Below are positions 9,500 to 18,969 of a DNA stretch of 64,000 bases, piece after piece. The stretch is from CAZSAK01 sp964605155. GTDB taxonomy: Bacteria > Pseudomonadota > Gammaproteobacteria > SZUA-140. Every line of letters starts with the position of its first letter. Position 1 is the stretch's first letter. The DNA lies in the NCBI GenBank assembly GCA_964605155.1, contig CAZSAK010000001.1, positions 124,001-188,000 on the forward strand, written 5' to 3'. Position numbers and translations under genes: made by a program. The notes below the pieces were generated by a model. That model was not told the origin of the DNA and ran no database searches. It worked only from the letters and a program-made list of their open reading frames with translations.

Positions 9500-11734
9500 A
9501 TGAATATAGATAAACTGAAACGCAGAGATTTTCTCAAGATCATGGGCTGGAGCGGCGTTGGTACCACCCTGGCAGGGTGTGACCTGCCCTCGACAGTCAC
9601 CTTGGAAGAAGGTAAGGAAACGGTAACATCATATATGGTGCCCGAAGAGTTCGTGATTCCGGGCATCGGTGTTTATTATGCCACCACCTGTCAGGAATGC
9701 TCTGCGGGTTGCGGCGTGCACGGCAGGGTCCGGGAAGGCCGGGTGCTCAAGCTGGAGGGTAATCCGGATTCACCCATCAATCGCGGCAAATTGTGCCAGA
9801 TGGGTCAGTCGGGGCTGCAGACCCACTATAATCCCGACCGTATAGAAAAACCCATGATGCGCAAAGACGGGACACTGACTGAGGTGACTTGGGGCGAGGC
9901 CTTGGATCTGGTCGACAGTAAAACCGGCAGCACATCGGGATTAAGTGGCGATCGCTTTGCAATGTTGACACAGACGATCAGCGGTCACCAGGCCGTGCTG
10001 CTGGACGCCTATCTGGAGTCCATTGGTTCAAAGAATCACTATGTCCATGAAGTCGTCAACAATGCCGTGTGGCGCCAGGTCAGCCAGGACATGCTGGGTG
10101 ATGCAAGTCCCCGGCTGCGTTTTGATCGGGCAAAGGTGATACTGTCATTCGGTGCCGACTTTATCGGAACGTGGGTATCCCAGGTTCATTTTGCCACAGA
10201 GTACAGCCATTTCCGTACTTCGCCACGCGGGATGCTGATCCAGGCCGAACCGAAGATGACATTGACCGGCGCCAATGCCGACCTGTGGCTTGCAACGCGC
10301 CCTGGTACCGACGGTGTGCTCGCACTGGGCATCGCCAATATACTGGTATCGAAGCACGGCAAGGACATCTCCGGACTTCCGTATTCAATCCAGCAACTGA
10401 TCAAGTCATACAACATCACACGTGTCCAGGAAATAACCGGCGTCTCAGGCGAACATATCGTGCGGGTTGCCGACGTACTGGGTGAGCGTTCCCCAAGCCT
10501 GGTCATGGCCGGTGCCTCTGCGGAAGGCTTCGAGCACGGCTACGAAACCGTTGCCGCAGCGATGCTGCTGAACATTATTCTCGGTAATGTCGGAGAAACA
10601 CTCGAGTCCGGTGGGACATTTCCGTTTCCCCAACTCGATACCAGGACCGGCAATACCAGTGACCTGTTGGCCTTTGCCAAAGCAGCAGGTGAACAACGTC
10701 TCGATGTGGCCTTTATCTATGGCGCCAATCCTGTCTATACCGCGCCTGACTACCTCGGCATGAAAGAGAAGCTGGACAATATCCCCTTCAAGGTATCGTT
10801 TACCTCGTTCATGGATGAGACCGCGGCACAGGCGGATCTGATACTGCCCATGGCCTCCTATCTTGAGGACTGGGGCACGCATGTGGTGGATTATCAGGCC
10901 GGCGAAGGCCTGATCGGTGTACAGCAACCCTTGATGGAAAAACTCTATCCCGAGACCAAAGGCTTCGGTGATGTCATGATTGCGTTGCTGAAGATGCGTA
11001 ACGTTCCAGCCTACAGCCAGTATGATGACTATTATGCCTATCTCAGAGACGCCTTTACTTCCTTGCCCGCCGCACTCAAGATACAGGCCGGCAGCGAGAA
11101 GGTCTTCTGGGATCAGGCACTGCAAAAGGGTTTTCTCACTGTCAACAGAACAAAGCAGCCCCTTGCAACGAGAACCGTTGCAATTAACCTGCCCGAGATG
11201 AGCCAGGACAGCGGTTATCCCTATCGACTGATTCCCTCGGCACGTCTGGGTTTATGGGACGGGCGACATGCAAATATCCCCTGGCTGCAGGAGGCCCCGG
11301 ACCAGATCAGCAAGGTGGTGTGGGATGCATGGGCGGAGATTCATCCGAAAACAGCGGCGAAACTGGGTGTTAAAGAGGGAGACCTGCTCAAGATCACCTC
11401 GGCCCAGGGCAGTATCGAGGCAAAGGTTTATATATATAAGGGTATACACCCGGATGCCATCGCAGTACCCCTTGGACAGGGTCACGAGGAATACGGCCGT
11501 TACGCAAAAGGCCGGGGTGTCAATCCTCTGAAGATACTGGATCCGGCGGTGGATAAAAAGACCGGTGAGCTGGCGCATCACGCCACTCGCGTTCAGGTCG
11601 CGAAGGTTGCTAAACCACATGACAACCTGGTCAGATTCGGCGGCAGTGAAACACAGGTAGGCCGCAAGATCGTGGCAACTGTGACCGCCGATCAATACGA
11701 GCGTACGGAAGGAGGTAGTGGTCATGTCGCTTAG
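9500..11734 (+). CDS. actB1: Alternative complex III, molybdopterin-oxidoreductase-like subunit ActB1
   Basis: 744-residue protein of the molybdopterin oxidoreductase superfamily, here the B1 part of alternative complex III. The N terminus has a Tat signal (KRRDFLK followed by a hydrophobic stretch), fitting the nearby tatABC. Residues near 70-105 carry a C-x2-C-x3-C-x26-C arrangement (CQECSAGC ... GKLC) typical of a [4Fe-4S] site. Structural work on other ActB proteins reports neither Mo cofactor nor a cluster in this domain, so the retained cysteines are notable. In characterised complexes B1 and B2 are one polypeptide; here they are separate genes overlapping by 11 bases. Confidence 0.85.
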   Translation: MNIDKLKRRDFLKIMGWSGVGTTLAGCDLPSTVTLEEGKETVTSYMVPEEFVIPGIGVYYATTCQECSAGCGVHGRVREGRVLKLEGNPDSPINRGKLCQMGQSGLQTHYNPDRIEKPMMRKDGTLTEVTWGEALDLVDSKTGSTSGLSGDRFAMLTQTISGHQAVLLDAYLESIGSKNHYVHEVVNNAVWRQVSQDMLGDASPRLRFDRAKVILSFGADFIGTWVSQVHFATEYSHFRTSPRGMLIQAEPKMTLTGANADLWLATRPGTDGVLALGIANILVSKHGKDISGLPYSIQQLIKSYNITRVQEITGVSGEHIVRVADVLGERSPSLVMAGASAEGFEHGYETVAAAMLLNIILGNVGETLESGGTFPFPQLDTRTGNTSDLLAFAKAAGEQRLDVAFIYGANPVYTAPDYLGMKEKLDNIPFKVSFTSFMDETAAQADLILPMASYLEDWGTHVVDYQAGEGLIGVQQPLMEKLYPETKGFGDVMIALLKMRNVPAYSQYDDYYAYLRDAFTSLPAALKIQAGSEKVFWDQALQKGFLTVNRTKQPLATRTVAINLPEMSQDSGYPYRLIPSARLGLWDGRHANIPWLQEAPDQISKVVWDAWAEIHPKTAAKLGVKEGDLLKITSAQGSIEAKVYIYKGIHPDAIAVPLGQGHEEYGRYAKGRGVNPLKILDPAVDKKTGELAHHATRVQVAKVAKPHDNLVRFGGSETQVGRKIVATVTADQYERTEGGSGHVA

Positions 11735-12596
11735 TAATGTATTACACAACTGGTCACATTTTCGTCGTGATCGTGAGGCAGGTGGTCACCATGACTACGA
11801 ACATATGTGGGGCATGGTGGTCGACCTTAATAAATGCATAGGATGTAATGCCTGCTCGGTCGCCTGCTATGCTGAAAATAATCTGCCCGTTGTAGGCAAA
11901 TACCGTTTTGAAAAGGGTCATGCGCAGCACTGGATGCGCCTTGAGCGGTACTGGGACGAGCCGGATATCGGCGATGATAAGGTAGCGGAATACCAGCAGT
12001 ATGGCGCGAATTTCATGCCGATGAACTGTCAACAGTGTAATGCTGCAACCTGTGAACCGGTCTGCCCGGTGGCGGCCACCTATCATACCCCGGATGGTCT
12101 CAACGCCCAGGTCTATAACCGCTGTATCGGTTCGCGCTATTGTTCCAATAACTGTCCCTATCGCCTGCGCTATTTCAACTTCTGGTCCTACTACGATTCT
12201 TCCTGGCCGGCACCGTTGAACATGCAGCTTAATCCTGACCTGTCGGTGCGAGACAAGGGCGTGATGGAGAAATGTACCTTTTGCGTCCAGCGTATCAGGG
12301 CTGCAAAGGACAAGGCGCAGATGGAGGATCGGGTATTACAGGATGGCGAGTTCAATCCCGCCTGTGTCCAGACCTGCCCGACCTCGGCGCTGGTATTCGG
12401 TGACCTGTTGCATATGTTTAATGCCAAGTATGATGTCCCCGAAAGCAAGGCAAGCCAGATGTGGCGCGCGCACCAGGTCGAACTTGGAAAGCCCGAACAG
12501 CATAAACAGAATCCGGAGTTGCGCGGATATCGTGTGTTCGAGGCATTGAATACGGACCCGTGTATCATGTATCTGGAGCGGGTGAGGGAAGTCTAG
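11724..12596 (+). CDS. actB2: Alternative complex III, iron-sulfur subunit ActB2
   Basis: 290-residue NrfC/PsrB-like protein with four ferredoxin-type cluster motifs: CIGCNACSVAC, CQQCNAATCEPVCP, CIGSRYCSNNCPY and CTFC...CVQTCP. The third motif has Ser where the second Cys would be, which matches the [3Fe-4S] cluster reported for ActB. It has no signal peptide, so it is probably exported together with Tat-signalled ActB1. ATG 11724 follows GGAGG at 11711-11715 with good spacing; an in-frame GTG at 11718 is less likely. It overlaps the actB1 stop by 11 bases. Confidence 0.88.
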   Translation: MSLSNVLHNWSHFRRDREAGGHHDYEHMWGMVVDLNKCIGCNACSVACYAENNLPVVGKYRFEKGHAQHWMRLERYWDEPDIGDDKVAEYQQYGANFMPMNCQQCNAATCEPVCPVAATYHTPDGLNAQVYNRCIGSRYCSNNCPYRLRYFNFWSYYDSSWPAPLNMQLNPDLSVRDKGVMEKCTFCVQRIRAAKDKAQMEDRVLQDGEFNPACVQTCPTSALVFGDLLHMFNAKYDVPESKASQMWRAHQVELGKPEQHKQNPELRGYRVFEALNTDPCIMYLERVREV

Positions 12597-12760
12597 AACA
12601 ATAATCAATTTGAACAGTTTGAGGGAGCCTGTAACCGTCTTGGACATTTGATTGAGGCATGCACAGATTCGTGCAGAGCGGGATGCGCGATAGTAAAAAT
12701 GCACAATACGGGACATATACGGGCACTGTTTGGAGATCAACAATAACATCGGAATACATC

Positions 12761-14176
12761 ATGCCACAAAGAGATATTAACGAAGATATTAAATGGGCGA
12801 AGATTAACACCGATATCCTGCGGTCATTGGAGAATCCCCGCATGGGATACTGGTTGTCTGTGGGGGTCTGTCTGGCCCTGCTGGGTCTCGGGCTAACCTC
12901 AGAGATCCATCAGTACACGACCGGTATGGGGCCCGCCAATCTTAACTGGCCGCATATGTGGGATATGTATATCGCCAGCTTCATTTTCTGGATCGGTATG
13001 AGCCACTCCGGCACGCTGTTGTCGGCCATCCTGCACATTATCCAGTCCGACTGGCGCAAACCGATCTACCGCTTCGCCGAGGCCATGACGACCTTTACCC
13101 TGCTGACCGCCGGCCTGTTCCCCGTCATCCACGCAGGACGTTTGTGGAATATCTACTGGACCCTGCCTTATTACAGCGATCGCGGTGTCTGGCCGAATTT
13201 CAGGTCTCCGTTGATCTGGGACGCCTTCGCTGTATTTACCTATCTGACGTCGTCCGCGTTGTTCCTGTTTATCGGTATGATTCCCGATCTTGCCATCTGC
13301 CGTGATAACGCCAAGGGATGGCGCAAGAAGCTCTATACGGTATTGTCGCTGGGTTGGCGCGGTGATGACCGCCAGTGGCGTAATTTCCGCAAGACCTATC
13401 TTCTGATGGCATGCTATCTCATTCCGCTGGCGGTTTCAGTGCACTCAATTGTGTCATCGGACTTCGCCATGTCCATTATGCCGGGATGGCACGTGACGAC
13501 CTTCCCGCCCTATTTCGTGGCAGGCGCGCTTTATTCCGGATGTGCGGGCATCATTACCCTGTTCGTGCTGCTCAGATACTATTTCAGATGGGAAGATTAC
13601 ATGACGATCCCGATCTTGGAGAAGGTATGCAAACTGACCTTCGCGATCGCGATGGTATGGACCTATCTGAACGCCATCGAATTCAGCGCCGTCTGGTATG
13701 GCCATGACGTGGCCGCCAAGGAGATCCTGATCGCCAAGTTTACCGGGCCCTATTCCTGGATATTCCTGTCGATGTTATTTCTGGGCTCGGTACTGCCGTT
13801 TACCCTGGCGTTCGAAAAACTCCGGCGCAATATACGAATCATGTTCGTGGTCTCGATCCTGCTCAACGTCGGGATGTTTTTTGAGCGCTGGATGATCGTT
13901 GCCCCCACGCTGGCGCAGGCATATCACCCGATCGCCTGGGATGTGATGTGGGGGAGCTGGGTTGAGTGGGGTATCGTGGCGGGGAGTTTCGGCTGGTTCG
14001 GCCTGTTATTCCTGGTGTTCGTCAAGGTATTTCCGTCTGTATCCATGTATGAGGTCAAGGAGATGGTCTTCCACCGTCGGCAGCTTGCAAATAAAGACAT
14101 TGCAGAGGTCATGCATCGGCGGGAAGGCGATCCCAAATCTGCTACCGGCAGCAGGCCGGGTCTGGAGGGGGCGTAA
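12761..14176 (+). CDS. actC: Alternative complex III, NrfD-like quinol-binding membrane subunit ActC
   Basis: 471-residue polytopic membrane protein of the NrfD/PsrC family, with about ten hydrophobic helices. In alternative complex III, ActC binds and oxidises quinol next to the ActB iron-sulfur chain. I choose ATG 12761 (MPQRDINEDIKW) over the longer open frame from 12659 because the added residues are not NrfD-like. It is followed after two bases by actD, indicating tight coupling. Confidence 0.88.
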   Translation: MPQRDINEDIKWAKINTDILRSLENPRMGYWLSVGVCLALLGLGLTSEIHQYTTGMGPANLNWPHMWDMYIASFIFWIGMSHSGTLLSAILHIIQSDWRKPIYRFAEAMTTFTLLTAGLFPVIHAGRLWNIYWTLPYYSDRGVWPNFRSPLIWDAFAVFTYLTSSALFLFIGMIPDLAICRDNAKGWRKKLYTVLSLGWRGDDRQWRNFRKTYLLMACYLIPLAVSVHSIVSSDFAMSIMPGWHVTTFPPYFVAGALYSGCAGIITLFVLLRYYFRWEDYMTIPILEKVCKLTFAIAMVWTYLNAIEFSAVWYGHDVAAKEILIAKFTGPYSWIFLSMLFLGSVLPFTLAFEKLRRNIRIMFVVSILLNVGMFFERWMIVAPTLAQAYHPIAWDVMWGSWVEWGIVAGSFGWFGLLFLVFVKVFPSVSMYEVKEMVFHRRQLANKDIAEVMHRREGDPKSATGSRPGLEGA

Positions 14177-14178
14177 CT

Positions 14179-14712
14179 ATGGCAAAGAAACCCAGAGTCC
14201 TGGGATTATTCAGTAACTTCGATGAGGCCTTCAGGGTGGTGTCGGAGATCCGCCTGCACAAGGTAACCGGGGTATCGGTTGACGATGTCACAGTCATATC
14301 GCCTATCGAACATCCCGAGATTGAAGAGGTGCTCGGGGAGCGTCCTGCTCACGTACCCAAGTTCACATTAACCGGCGCAATTTTTGGCCTGACGTTTGGC
14401 TTTCTGTTCCTGGCCTCGGCGCAGGCGGCGTTTCTGGTGCAGCCACAGGGTGGTAAACCCGTCATACCGTTGCCGACCAATATCGTGCTGACCTATGAAA
14501 TGCTGATCCTCTTCAGTGTGCTGTTCACTGTGGCGGGTTTTATCATCGGCGCACCGCTGCTCAGAAGGCGCAAGAGTCTGTATAGTGAAAAGGTCACCCT
14601 TGATCAGGTCGGCATCGAGCTGGAGATCGAGGAGAAGTATATTGAACCGATCAAGCGCCTGTTTCAGGAACACCAGGTGCTCGAGATCCGGGAAGAGGGC
14701 GGGATGCGATGA
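14179..14712 (+). CDS. actD: Alternative complex III, DUF3341 membrane subunit ActD
   Basis: 177-residue DUF3341 protein with a soluble alpha/beta N-terminal domain starting KPRVLGLFSNFDEAF, then two membrane helices near residues 58-80 and 100-122. DUF3341 is largely confined to alternative complex III loci, where ActD packs against the NrfD-like subunits. The stop codon overlaps the actE start as ATGA (14709-14712). Confidence 0.88.
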   Translation: MAKKPRVLGLFSNFDEAFRVVSEIRLHKVTGVSVDDVTVISPIEHPEIEEVLGERPAHVPKFTLTGAIFGLTFGFLFLASAQAAFLVQPQGGKPVIPLPTNIVLTYEMLILFSVLFTVAGFIIGAPLLRRRKSLYSEKVTLDQVGIELEIEEKYIEPIKRLFQEHQVLEIREEGGMR

Positions 14713-15263
14713 GAAAAGGTCTTGTGATGGCAATGCTGTTGTTTCCATCTGTGGTGTTTGCATGGCCATGGTCGACGGATATGATGAACCAACCGAGCAT
14801 CAAGCCCCAGGAAGGTATCATGACGCCGTTTCCTTCACGGTCTGTTCCCGTTAACGGCTATCCAACCAAGGTTTCCACCCGTGAAGAGGCGAAACCGTTA
14901 AAAAATCCGATACCGGTTACGGAGGTCTCGCTGAAAAAGGGCAAGACCCTGTTCAGGATCATCTGTTCAGCCTGCCACGGTCTGACGGGGCAGGCGGACT
15001 CGCCGGTCAGCAACAAGATCGGCGCGATCAACCTTACTGACAGTTATGTCCAGAATACCCTGACAGAGGGTTGGATATTCGGAACGATCTCATTTGGAAG
15101 TTTTATCATGCCTGCCTACGGGGTACCGACGGCACGGGATGATCAGAGAGGTTCCAATGACCTGACGGTGGAGGAACGCTGGCATATCGTAAACTACGTC
15201 AAACATCAATTGGCCAAGGACGCGAAGGCGGAAGTGACGCATACGGCTGCCGGGGTGCAGTGA
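14709..15263 (+). CDS. actE: Alternative complex III, monohaem cytochrome c subunit ActE
   Basis: 184-residue exported cytochrome with an N-terminal signal peptide (about residues 1-18) and one haem site, CSACHG, near residue 89. The later IMPAYG segment supplies the Met axial ligand. This is the terminal electron carrier of the complex, handing electrons to a soluble cytochrome or an oxidase. The R. marinus protein is a lipoprotein; no lipobox is evident here. Translationally coupled to actD. Confidence 0.87.
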   Translation: MRKGLVMAMLLFPSVVFAWPWSTDMMNQPSIKPQEGIMTPFPSRSVPVNGYPTKVSTREEAKPLKNPIPVTEVSLKKGKTLFRIICSACHGLTGQADSPVSNKIGAINLTDSYVQNTLTEGWIFGTISFGSFIMPAYGVPTARDDQRGSNDLTVEERWHIVNYVKHQLAKDAKAEVTHTAAGVQ

Positions 15264-15326
15264 GATATCGTTGACTGACTTCAGGGTCGTCAAAATCAAC
15301 ATCCAATAGAGAGGGGCGCGGAATCG

Positions 15327-16400
15327 ATGGAAGAACACTTAAGTAGCTTTGGCAGCTGGTCTGTTTTGACAACCGATTTTATTATCGTTTTATACATTGC
15401 GCTCGGTGGTGTTACCTTGTCATCGGTTCTGCATCTGTGCAACGCACAGTGGCGTTTCCAGGTCCGTTATCTGGCCTGTACCTTCTTTGTTCTGTATCCT
15501 ATCGCCGGGGTGCTGCTGTTGATATTGCTCGCCAACGGTGATGCCACTTTTCAATGGCTGTCGCATGCACATGAAGGCGAACATCACCTGCCAGGGTGGC
15601 ATGATTACACCTTTCTTGTATGGCGGGAAGTCATCGGTTTTATTCTCGTCGGAATCCTGTACGGGGTGTTTATCAAATACCAGTATCTTACCTCGGTTGA
15701 TACCTCCTACAGAGTGCAGCGACGTTTCCGCAACATCGCCCTGCTAATACCCTTCGCCTATTTTATCTACGGCTCGATGGTGGCGTGGGATTTTGAGATG
15801 ACCATGACCCCGGGTTGGCACAGTGCGAGTTACGCCGCCTATTTTTTCCAGAGCAATTTTCATATGTTTCTGGCGTTTTTCACTATCTTCCTGTTTTTCA
15901 TGAACCGCTCAGGGAGGCTTTCCAGGCCGTTTGATCTGTATATTTTCAATTTCATGGCCCAGTTCATGCTCGCCATGACGATCCTGTACACCTATCTCTA
16001 TTTCACCCAGTATCTGATCATGTGGTACGGTCGCCTGCCATCCGATATGGATCGCTATTTCAGTATGATGTTGTATGAATTTGCACCGTTATGGTGGATT
16101 TTTATCACGCTCAAATTCATCATCCCGTTTACAACGCTTGCCATCACGCCAAACCGGCATAACCCGGTGGTGATCACAATGGTCGCCTTCAGTATCGTTA
16201 TAGGCACCTGGATAGAACGCTACACCTGGATCGCCGGTTCCGTGAAACCCGAGTATTACCGGATGCCGTTTACCACCATGTTCGGTTTCGTTGTGACCAT
16301 CGCGATCTTTGCAATCTGCTGGTTCGCCGTCAAATGGGCGCTGAATCGTTATGGCCTGGTGAGCAGTGAAGGCAGGGCCGGCACACAACAAGAAATATAA
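15327..16400 (+). CDS. actF: Alternative complex III, membrane subunit ActF
   Basis: 357-residue polytopic membrane protein with about ten hydrophobic helices, distantly similar to ActC and specific to alternative complex III. GAGAGGGG precedes the ATG. It is the last act gene; a strong terminator lies 25 bases beyond its stop. No cytochrome oxidase gene follows, unlike loci where act genes are joined to caa3 oxidase, so the electron acceptor is encoded elsewhere. Confidence 0.87.
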   Translation: MEEHLSSFGSWSVLTTDFIIVLYIALGGVTLSSVLHLCNAQWRFQVRYLACTFFVLYPIAGVLLLILLANGDATFQWLSHAHEGEHHLPGWHDYTFLVWREVIGFILVGILYGVFIKYQYLTSVDTSYRVQRRFRNIALLIPFAYFIYGSMVAWDFEMTMTPGWHSASYAAYFFQSNFHMFLAFFTIFLFFMNRSGRLSRPFDLYIFNFMAQFMLAMTILYTYLYFTQYLIMWYGRLPSDMDRYFSMMLYEFAPLWWIFITLKFIIPFTTLAITPNRHNPVVITMVAFSIVIGTWIERYTWIAGSVKPEYYRMPFTTMFGFVVTIAIFAICWFAVKWALNRYGLVSSEGRAGTQQEI

Positions 16401-16424
16401 TAATAATATATGCAAAACCACTCG

Positions 16425-16450
16425 GGGGCCTGACGGCCCCTTTTTATTTT
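16425..16450 (+). terminator. Terminator of the act operon
   Basis: GGGGCC (16425-16430), loop TGAC, GGCCCC (16435-16440), then TTTTTATTTT. It is placed 25 bases after actF and just before the convergent DUF3530 gene. Confidence 0.85.
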
Positions 16451-16462
16451 GCACTGCCGGGG

Positions 16463-17374
16463 TTATTCAGAAGCTTTTGCTGCCGTCCCTCTGGGCATCT
16501 CCAGGGTGATGCCGCCGGCATGTCGCTTGAGCCAGCCGATGATCCGTTTGTTCAGTATGTCCTCAAAGCCATTGAAGGTATGATCGGCCCCGGGTATTTC
16601 AACTTGGCGAAAGGCGATAAATCCAGTTTTTTTGCTGAATGCGGCCTGTGCGGTGGCGGATTGCCGGAATGATTCCAGGTCCTGTCCCTGGGTGATAACA
16701 AGTCCGGATTTCCTCGCGGCATTGGTACGGGCAGTGCTTGAATGTCTGACGTTGTCGAGATCCCTGCTGCCATAGATATCAAGTACAGGTAACTTGATTT
16801 TTACCAGCGAGTCCGGAGTGTACATGCCCGGATCCAGCCCCTTATACGCCATCATACTGATCCCGATGAAGGCCTTGATGCCCGTGTCTTCATTTGCCGC
16901 AAGGAATGCCGCCCCCATGGCTGCGCCCAGACCGTGACCGATGAGCACGATATTATTGATCCCCTTGTTCTGCAGGTAACTGATTGCCGCCTGGATCCGC
17001 TGAGGGGATTCCTTGAAAAGTGTGGCATGCTGATCAAGAGGCTCATTCATCGGCATGACCGGCATTTGCACCGACAAGGTTGCCCAGCCATAGGCGGGCA
17101 ACGCCTTGCGGACCGGGGAGATGACATCGGGCCAGTCGGGGTGGGTACCGAGCGAATGCAGGATGATTGCCGCACCCTGTAGTGTGCCGGTGGTGTCTTC
17201 ACGATAGAGGGACAGGAATTTACCACCCTGCATGTCGAGCCAGACGACCTCCCCCTCCGCAGCTGATCGGACCAGGGTATCAGACCATTTTTTTTCAAGC
17301 GCCGCATCGGTCGCATATGTGACGGGTAAATATGTGAATACGCTGAGCAGCAGGAGGTACTTGATCGGATTCAT
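16463..17374 (-). CDS. DUF3530 alpha/beta-hydrolase-like exported protein
   Basis: 303-residue protein from ATG 17374 with a signal peptide (MNPIKYLLLLSVFTYLP, ending VTYA). It has an alpha/beta-hydrolase layout: AIILHSLGTHPDW oxyanion-like region, VLIGHGLGAAMG elbow, and a late GADHTFNG with the expected catalytic His. The elbow reads G-H-G-x-G rather than G-S-x-S-G type, so a Ser nucleophile is missing there. I believe this is common in the DUF3530 family, but I cannot confirm it. No function is assigned. It stands alone between the act operon and rpe. Confidence 0.8.
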   Translation of the reverse strand: MNPIKYLLLLSVFTYLPVTYATDAALEKKWSDTLVRSAAEGEVVWLDMQGGKFLSLYREDTTGTLQGAAIILHSLGTHPDWPDVISPVRKALPAYGWATLSVQMPVMPMNEPLDQHATLFKESPQRIQAAISYLQNKGINNIVLIGHGLGAAMGAAFLAANEDTGIKAFIGISMMAYKGLDPGMYTPDSLVKIKLPVLDIYGSRDLDNVRHSSTARTNAARKSGLVITQGQDLESFRQSATAQAAFSKKTGFIAFRQVEIPGADHTFNGFEDILNKRIIGWLKRHAGGITLEMPRGTAAKASE

Positions 17375-17470
17375 ATATGCTGCCAGGAAGGTTGTCGCCC
17401 CGAGAGGGATATAAGATACCGACCCTGGATTTATACCGCAATTTTTCAAGGGGTTAGCACCATTTTTTTA

Positions 17471-17499
17471 TTGAAATTAAGTGAAAATATTATGCTAAT
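17471..17499 (+). promoter_or_regulatory. Candidate promoter of rpe
   Basis: TTGAAA (17471-17476), 17 bases, then GCTAAT (17494-17499), in an AT-rich divergent gap between the DUF3530 gene and rpe. Reasonable spacing, modest -10. Confidence 0.35.
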
Positions 17500-17545
17500 C
17501 GGTTAAAGTCTTACGTTCGCTTTTATAACCAGAATGAGGTCAGCC

Positions 17546-18220
17546 ATGAAAGATTACTTCATAGCCCCCTCCATACTGTCGGCAGATTTTGCCCGTTTGG
17601 GAGAAGAAGTGACGACAGTATTGGACGCCGGCGCTGATATCATCCATTTTGACGTCATGGATAATCATTATGTGCCTAACCTGACCATTGGTCCACTGGT
17701 CTGTGAGGCGATACGCAAGCATGGCGTGAAAGCCGATATCGACGTGCATCTGATGGTGAAACCGGTGGACAGGATTATTCCTGATTTTGCCAAGGCGGGC
17801 GCCAGCTACATTACCTTTCATCCCGAAGCGAGCGAGCATATTGACCGATCATTGCAACTGGTGCGGGAATCAGGATGCAAATCAGGCCTGGTATTCAATC
17901 CGGCGACGCCGCTGGATCATCTGCGCTATGTTTTGGACAAGGTCGACATGGTGTTATTGATGTCGGTCAACCCGGGATTCGGCGGACAGAGTTTTATCCG
18001 TTCGGCTCTCGATAAACTGCGTGAGGCGCGTAAGATCATCGATAATAGCGGTTACGATATCCGTCTTGAGATCGACGGCGGTGTCAAGGTGGACAACATC
18101 CGCGAGATCGCCGAGGCCGGTGCGGATACCTTCGTTGCGGGATCGGCCATTTTCAGCACCGATGATTACAAGGCGACGATCGCCGCGATGCGTGACGAGT
18201 TGGCCAAGGCAAAGCACTGA
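17546..18220 (+). CDS. rpe: Ribulose-phosphate 3-epimerase
   Basis: TIM-barrel epimerase of the pentose phosphate and Calvin cycles that interconverts ribulose 5-phosphate and xylulose 5-phosphate. It has 224 residues from ATG 17546, which follows GAGGTCAGCC; an ATG at 17534 would overlap that ribosome site. Signatures are IAPSILSADFARLGEE, DVHLMVKPVD, MSVNPGFGGQ and EIDGGV. It is followed by gph and trpE, the usual gammaproteobacterial order. Confidence 0.96.
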   Translation: MKDYFIAPSILSADFARLGEEVTTVLDAGADIIHFDVMDNHYVPNLTIGPLVCEAIRKHGVKADIDVHLMVKPVDRIIPDFAKAGASYITFHPEASEHIDRSLQLVRESGCKSGLVFNPATPLDHLRYVLDKVDMVLLMSVNPGFGGQSFIRSALDKLREARKIIDNSGYDIRLEIDGGVKVDNIREIAEAGADTFVAGSAIFSTDDYKATIAAMRDELAKAKH

Positions 18221-18231
18221 TAACGTGATTG

Positions 18232-18969
18232 ATGGCCACTACACACACTGATAAATCGGTGGCGTCGACTCCCGGCCGCAAGGCACTGGCAATCCATCCC
18301 GAAATGGTATTGATCGATCTGGACGGTACCCTGGTGGATACTGCCCCTGATCTTGCCTACGCTGTTGATCTGATGATGGAGCGCCTGGAAATGCCGGGGC
18401 GGGGCGAGACAGCGGTGCGCGAATGGATCGGCAACGGTGTGCCCGTGCTGGTGCGCCGCGCCCTGGTTGGCTCCTGCGAAGGTGAAGCGGATGAGGCGCT
18501 GTATAATAAGGCATACCCACTGTTTCTGGACCTGTATGAAAAAAACGTCTGCGTTCACAGCAGGCTGTATAACGGAGCCCGGGAGGCCCTTGATTACCTG
18601 ACGGATGCCGGTTGTTACAGGCTTGGGTGTGTCACCAACAAACCGGCGCGCTATACAGAGCCATTATTGAAAGCCCTCGGTGTATATGAGTATTTCGATA
18701 TCATTGTCAGTGGCGATACCCTGGATAAGAAAAAACCCGATCCCGCACCACTTATCTATGCAGCTGAGCAACTGAATACATCACCACGACTGTCATTGAT
18801 GGCGGGTGACTCGGTGAATGATGTGGAGGCTGCACGTGCGGCCGGTTTCCAGGTGGTGTGTGTCAACTATGGTTACAATCACGGCAGGGATATACGTGAT
18901 GCAAACCCGGATGCCGTTATTGATTCACTGGCCGATCTCGAGTCCCTCTTGACCCGATCCGACACGTAA
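18232..18969 (+). CDS. gph: Phosphoglycolate phosphatase (HAD family)
   Basis: HAD hydrolase that removes phosphate from 2-phosphoglycolate produced by Rubisco oxygenation or DNA repair. From ATG 18232 it has 245 residues with an unusual Thr/Ser-rich N-terminal extension of about 20 residues before motif I, LIDLDGTLVDTAPD. Motif II is the CVTNKPA region, the motif III Lys is in LDKKKPDP, and motif IV is MAGDSVNDVEAA. It lies 11 bases after rpe. A glycolate oxidase subunit (glcF) elsewhere in the window fits the same pathway. Confidence 0.92.
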   Translation: MATTHTDKSVASTPGRKALAIHPEMVLIDLDGTLVDTAPDLAYAVDLMMERLEMPGRGETAVREWIGNGVPVLVRRALVGSCEGEADEALYNKAYPLFLDLYEKNVCVHSRLYNGAREALDYLTDAGCYRLGCVTNKPARYTEPLLKALGVYEYFDIIVSGDTLDKKKPDPAPLIYAAEQLNTSPRLSLMAGDSVNDVEAARAAGFQVVCVNYGYNHGRDIRDANPDAVIDSLADLESLLTRSDT

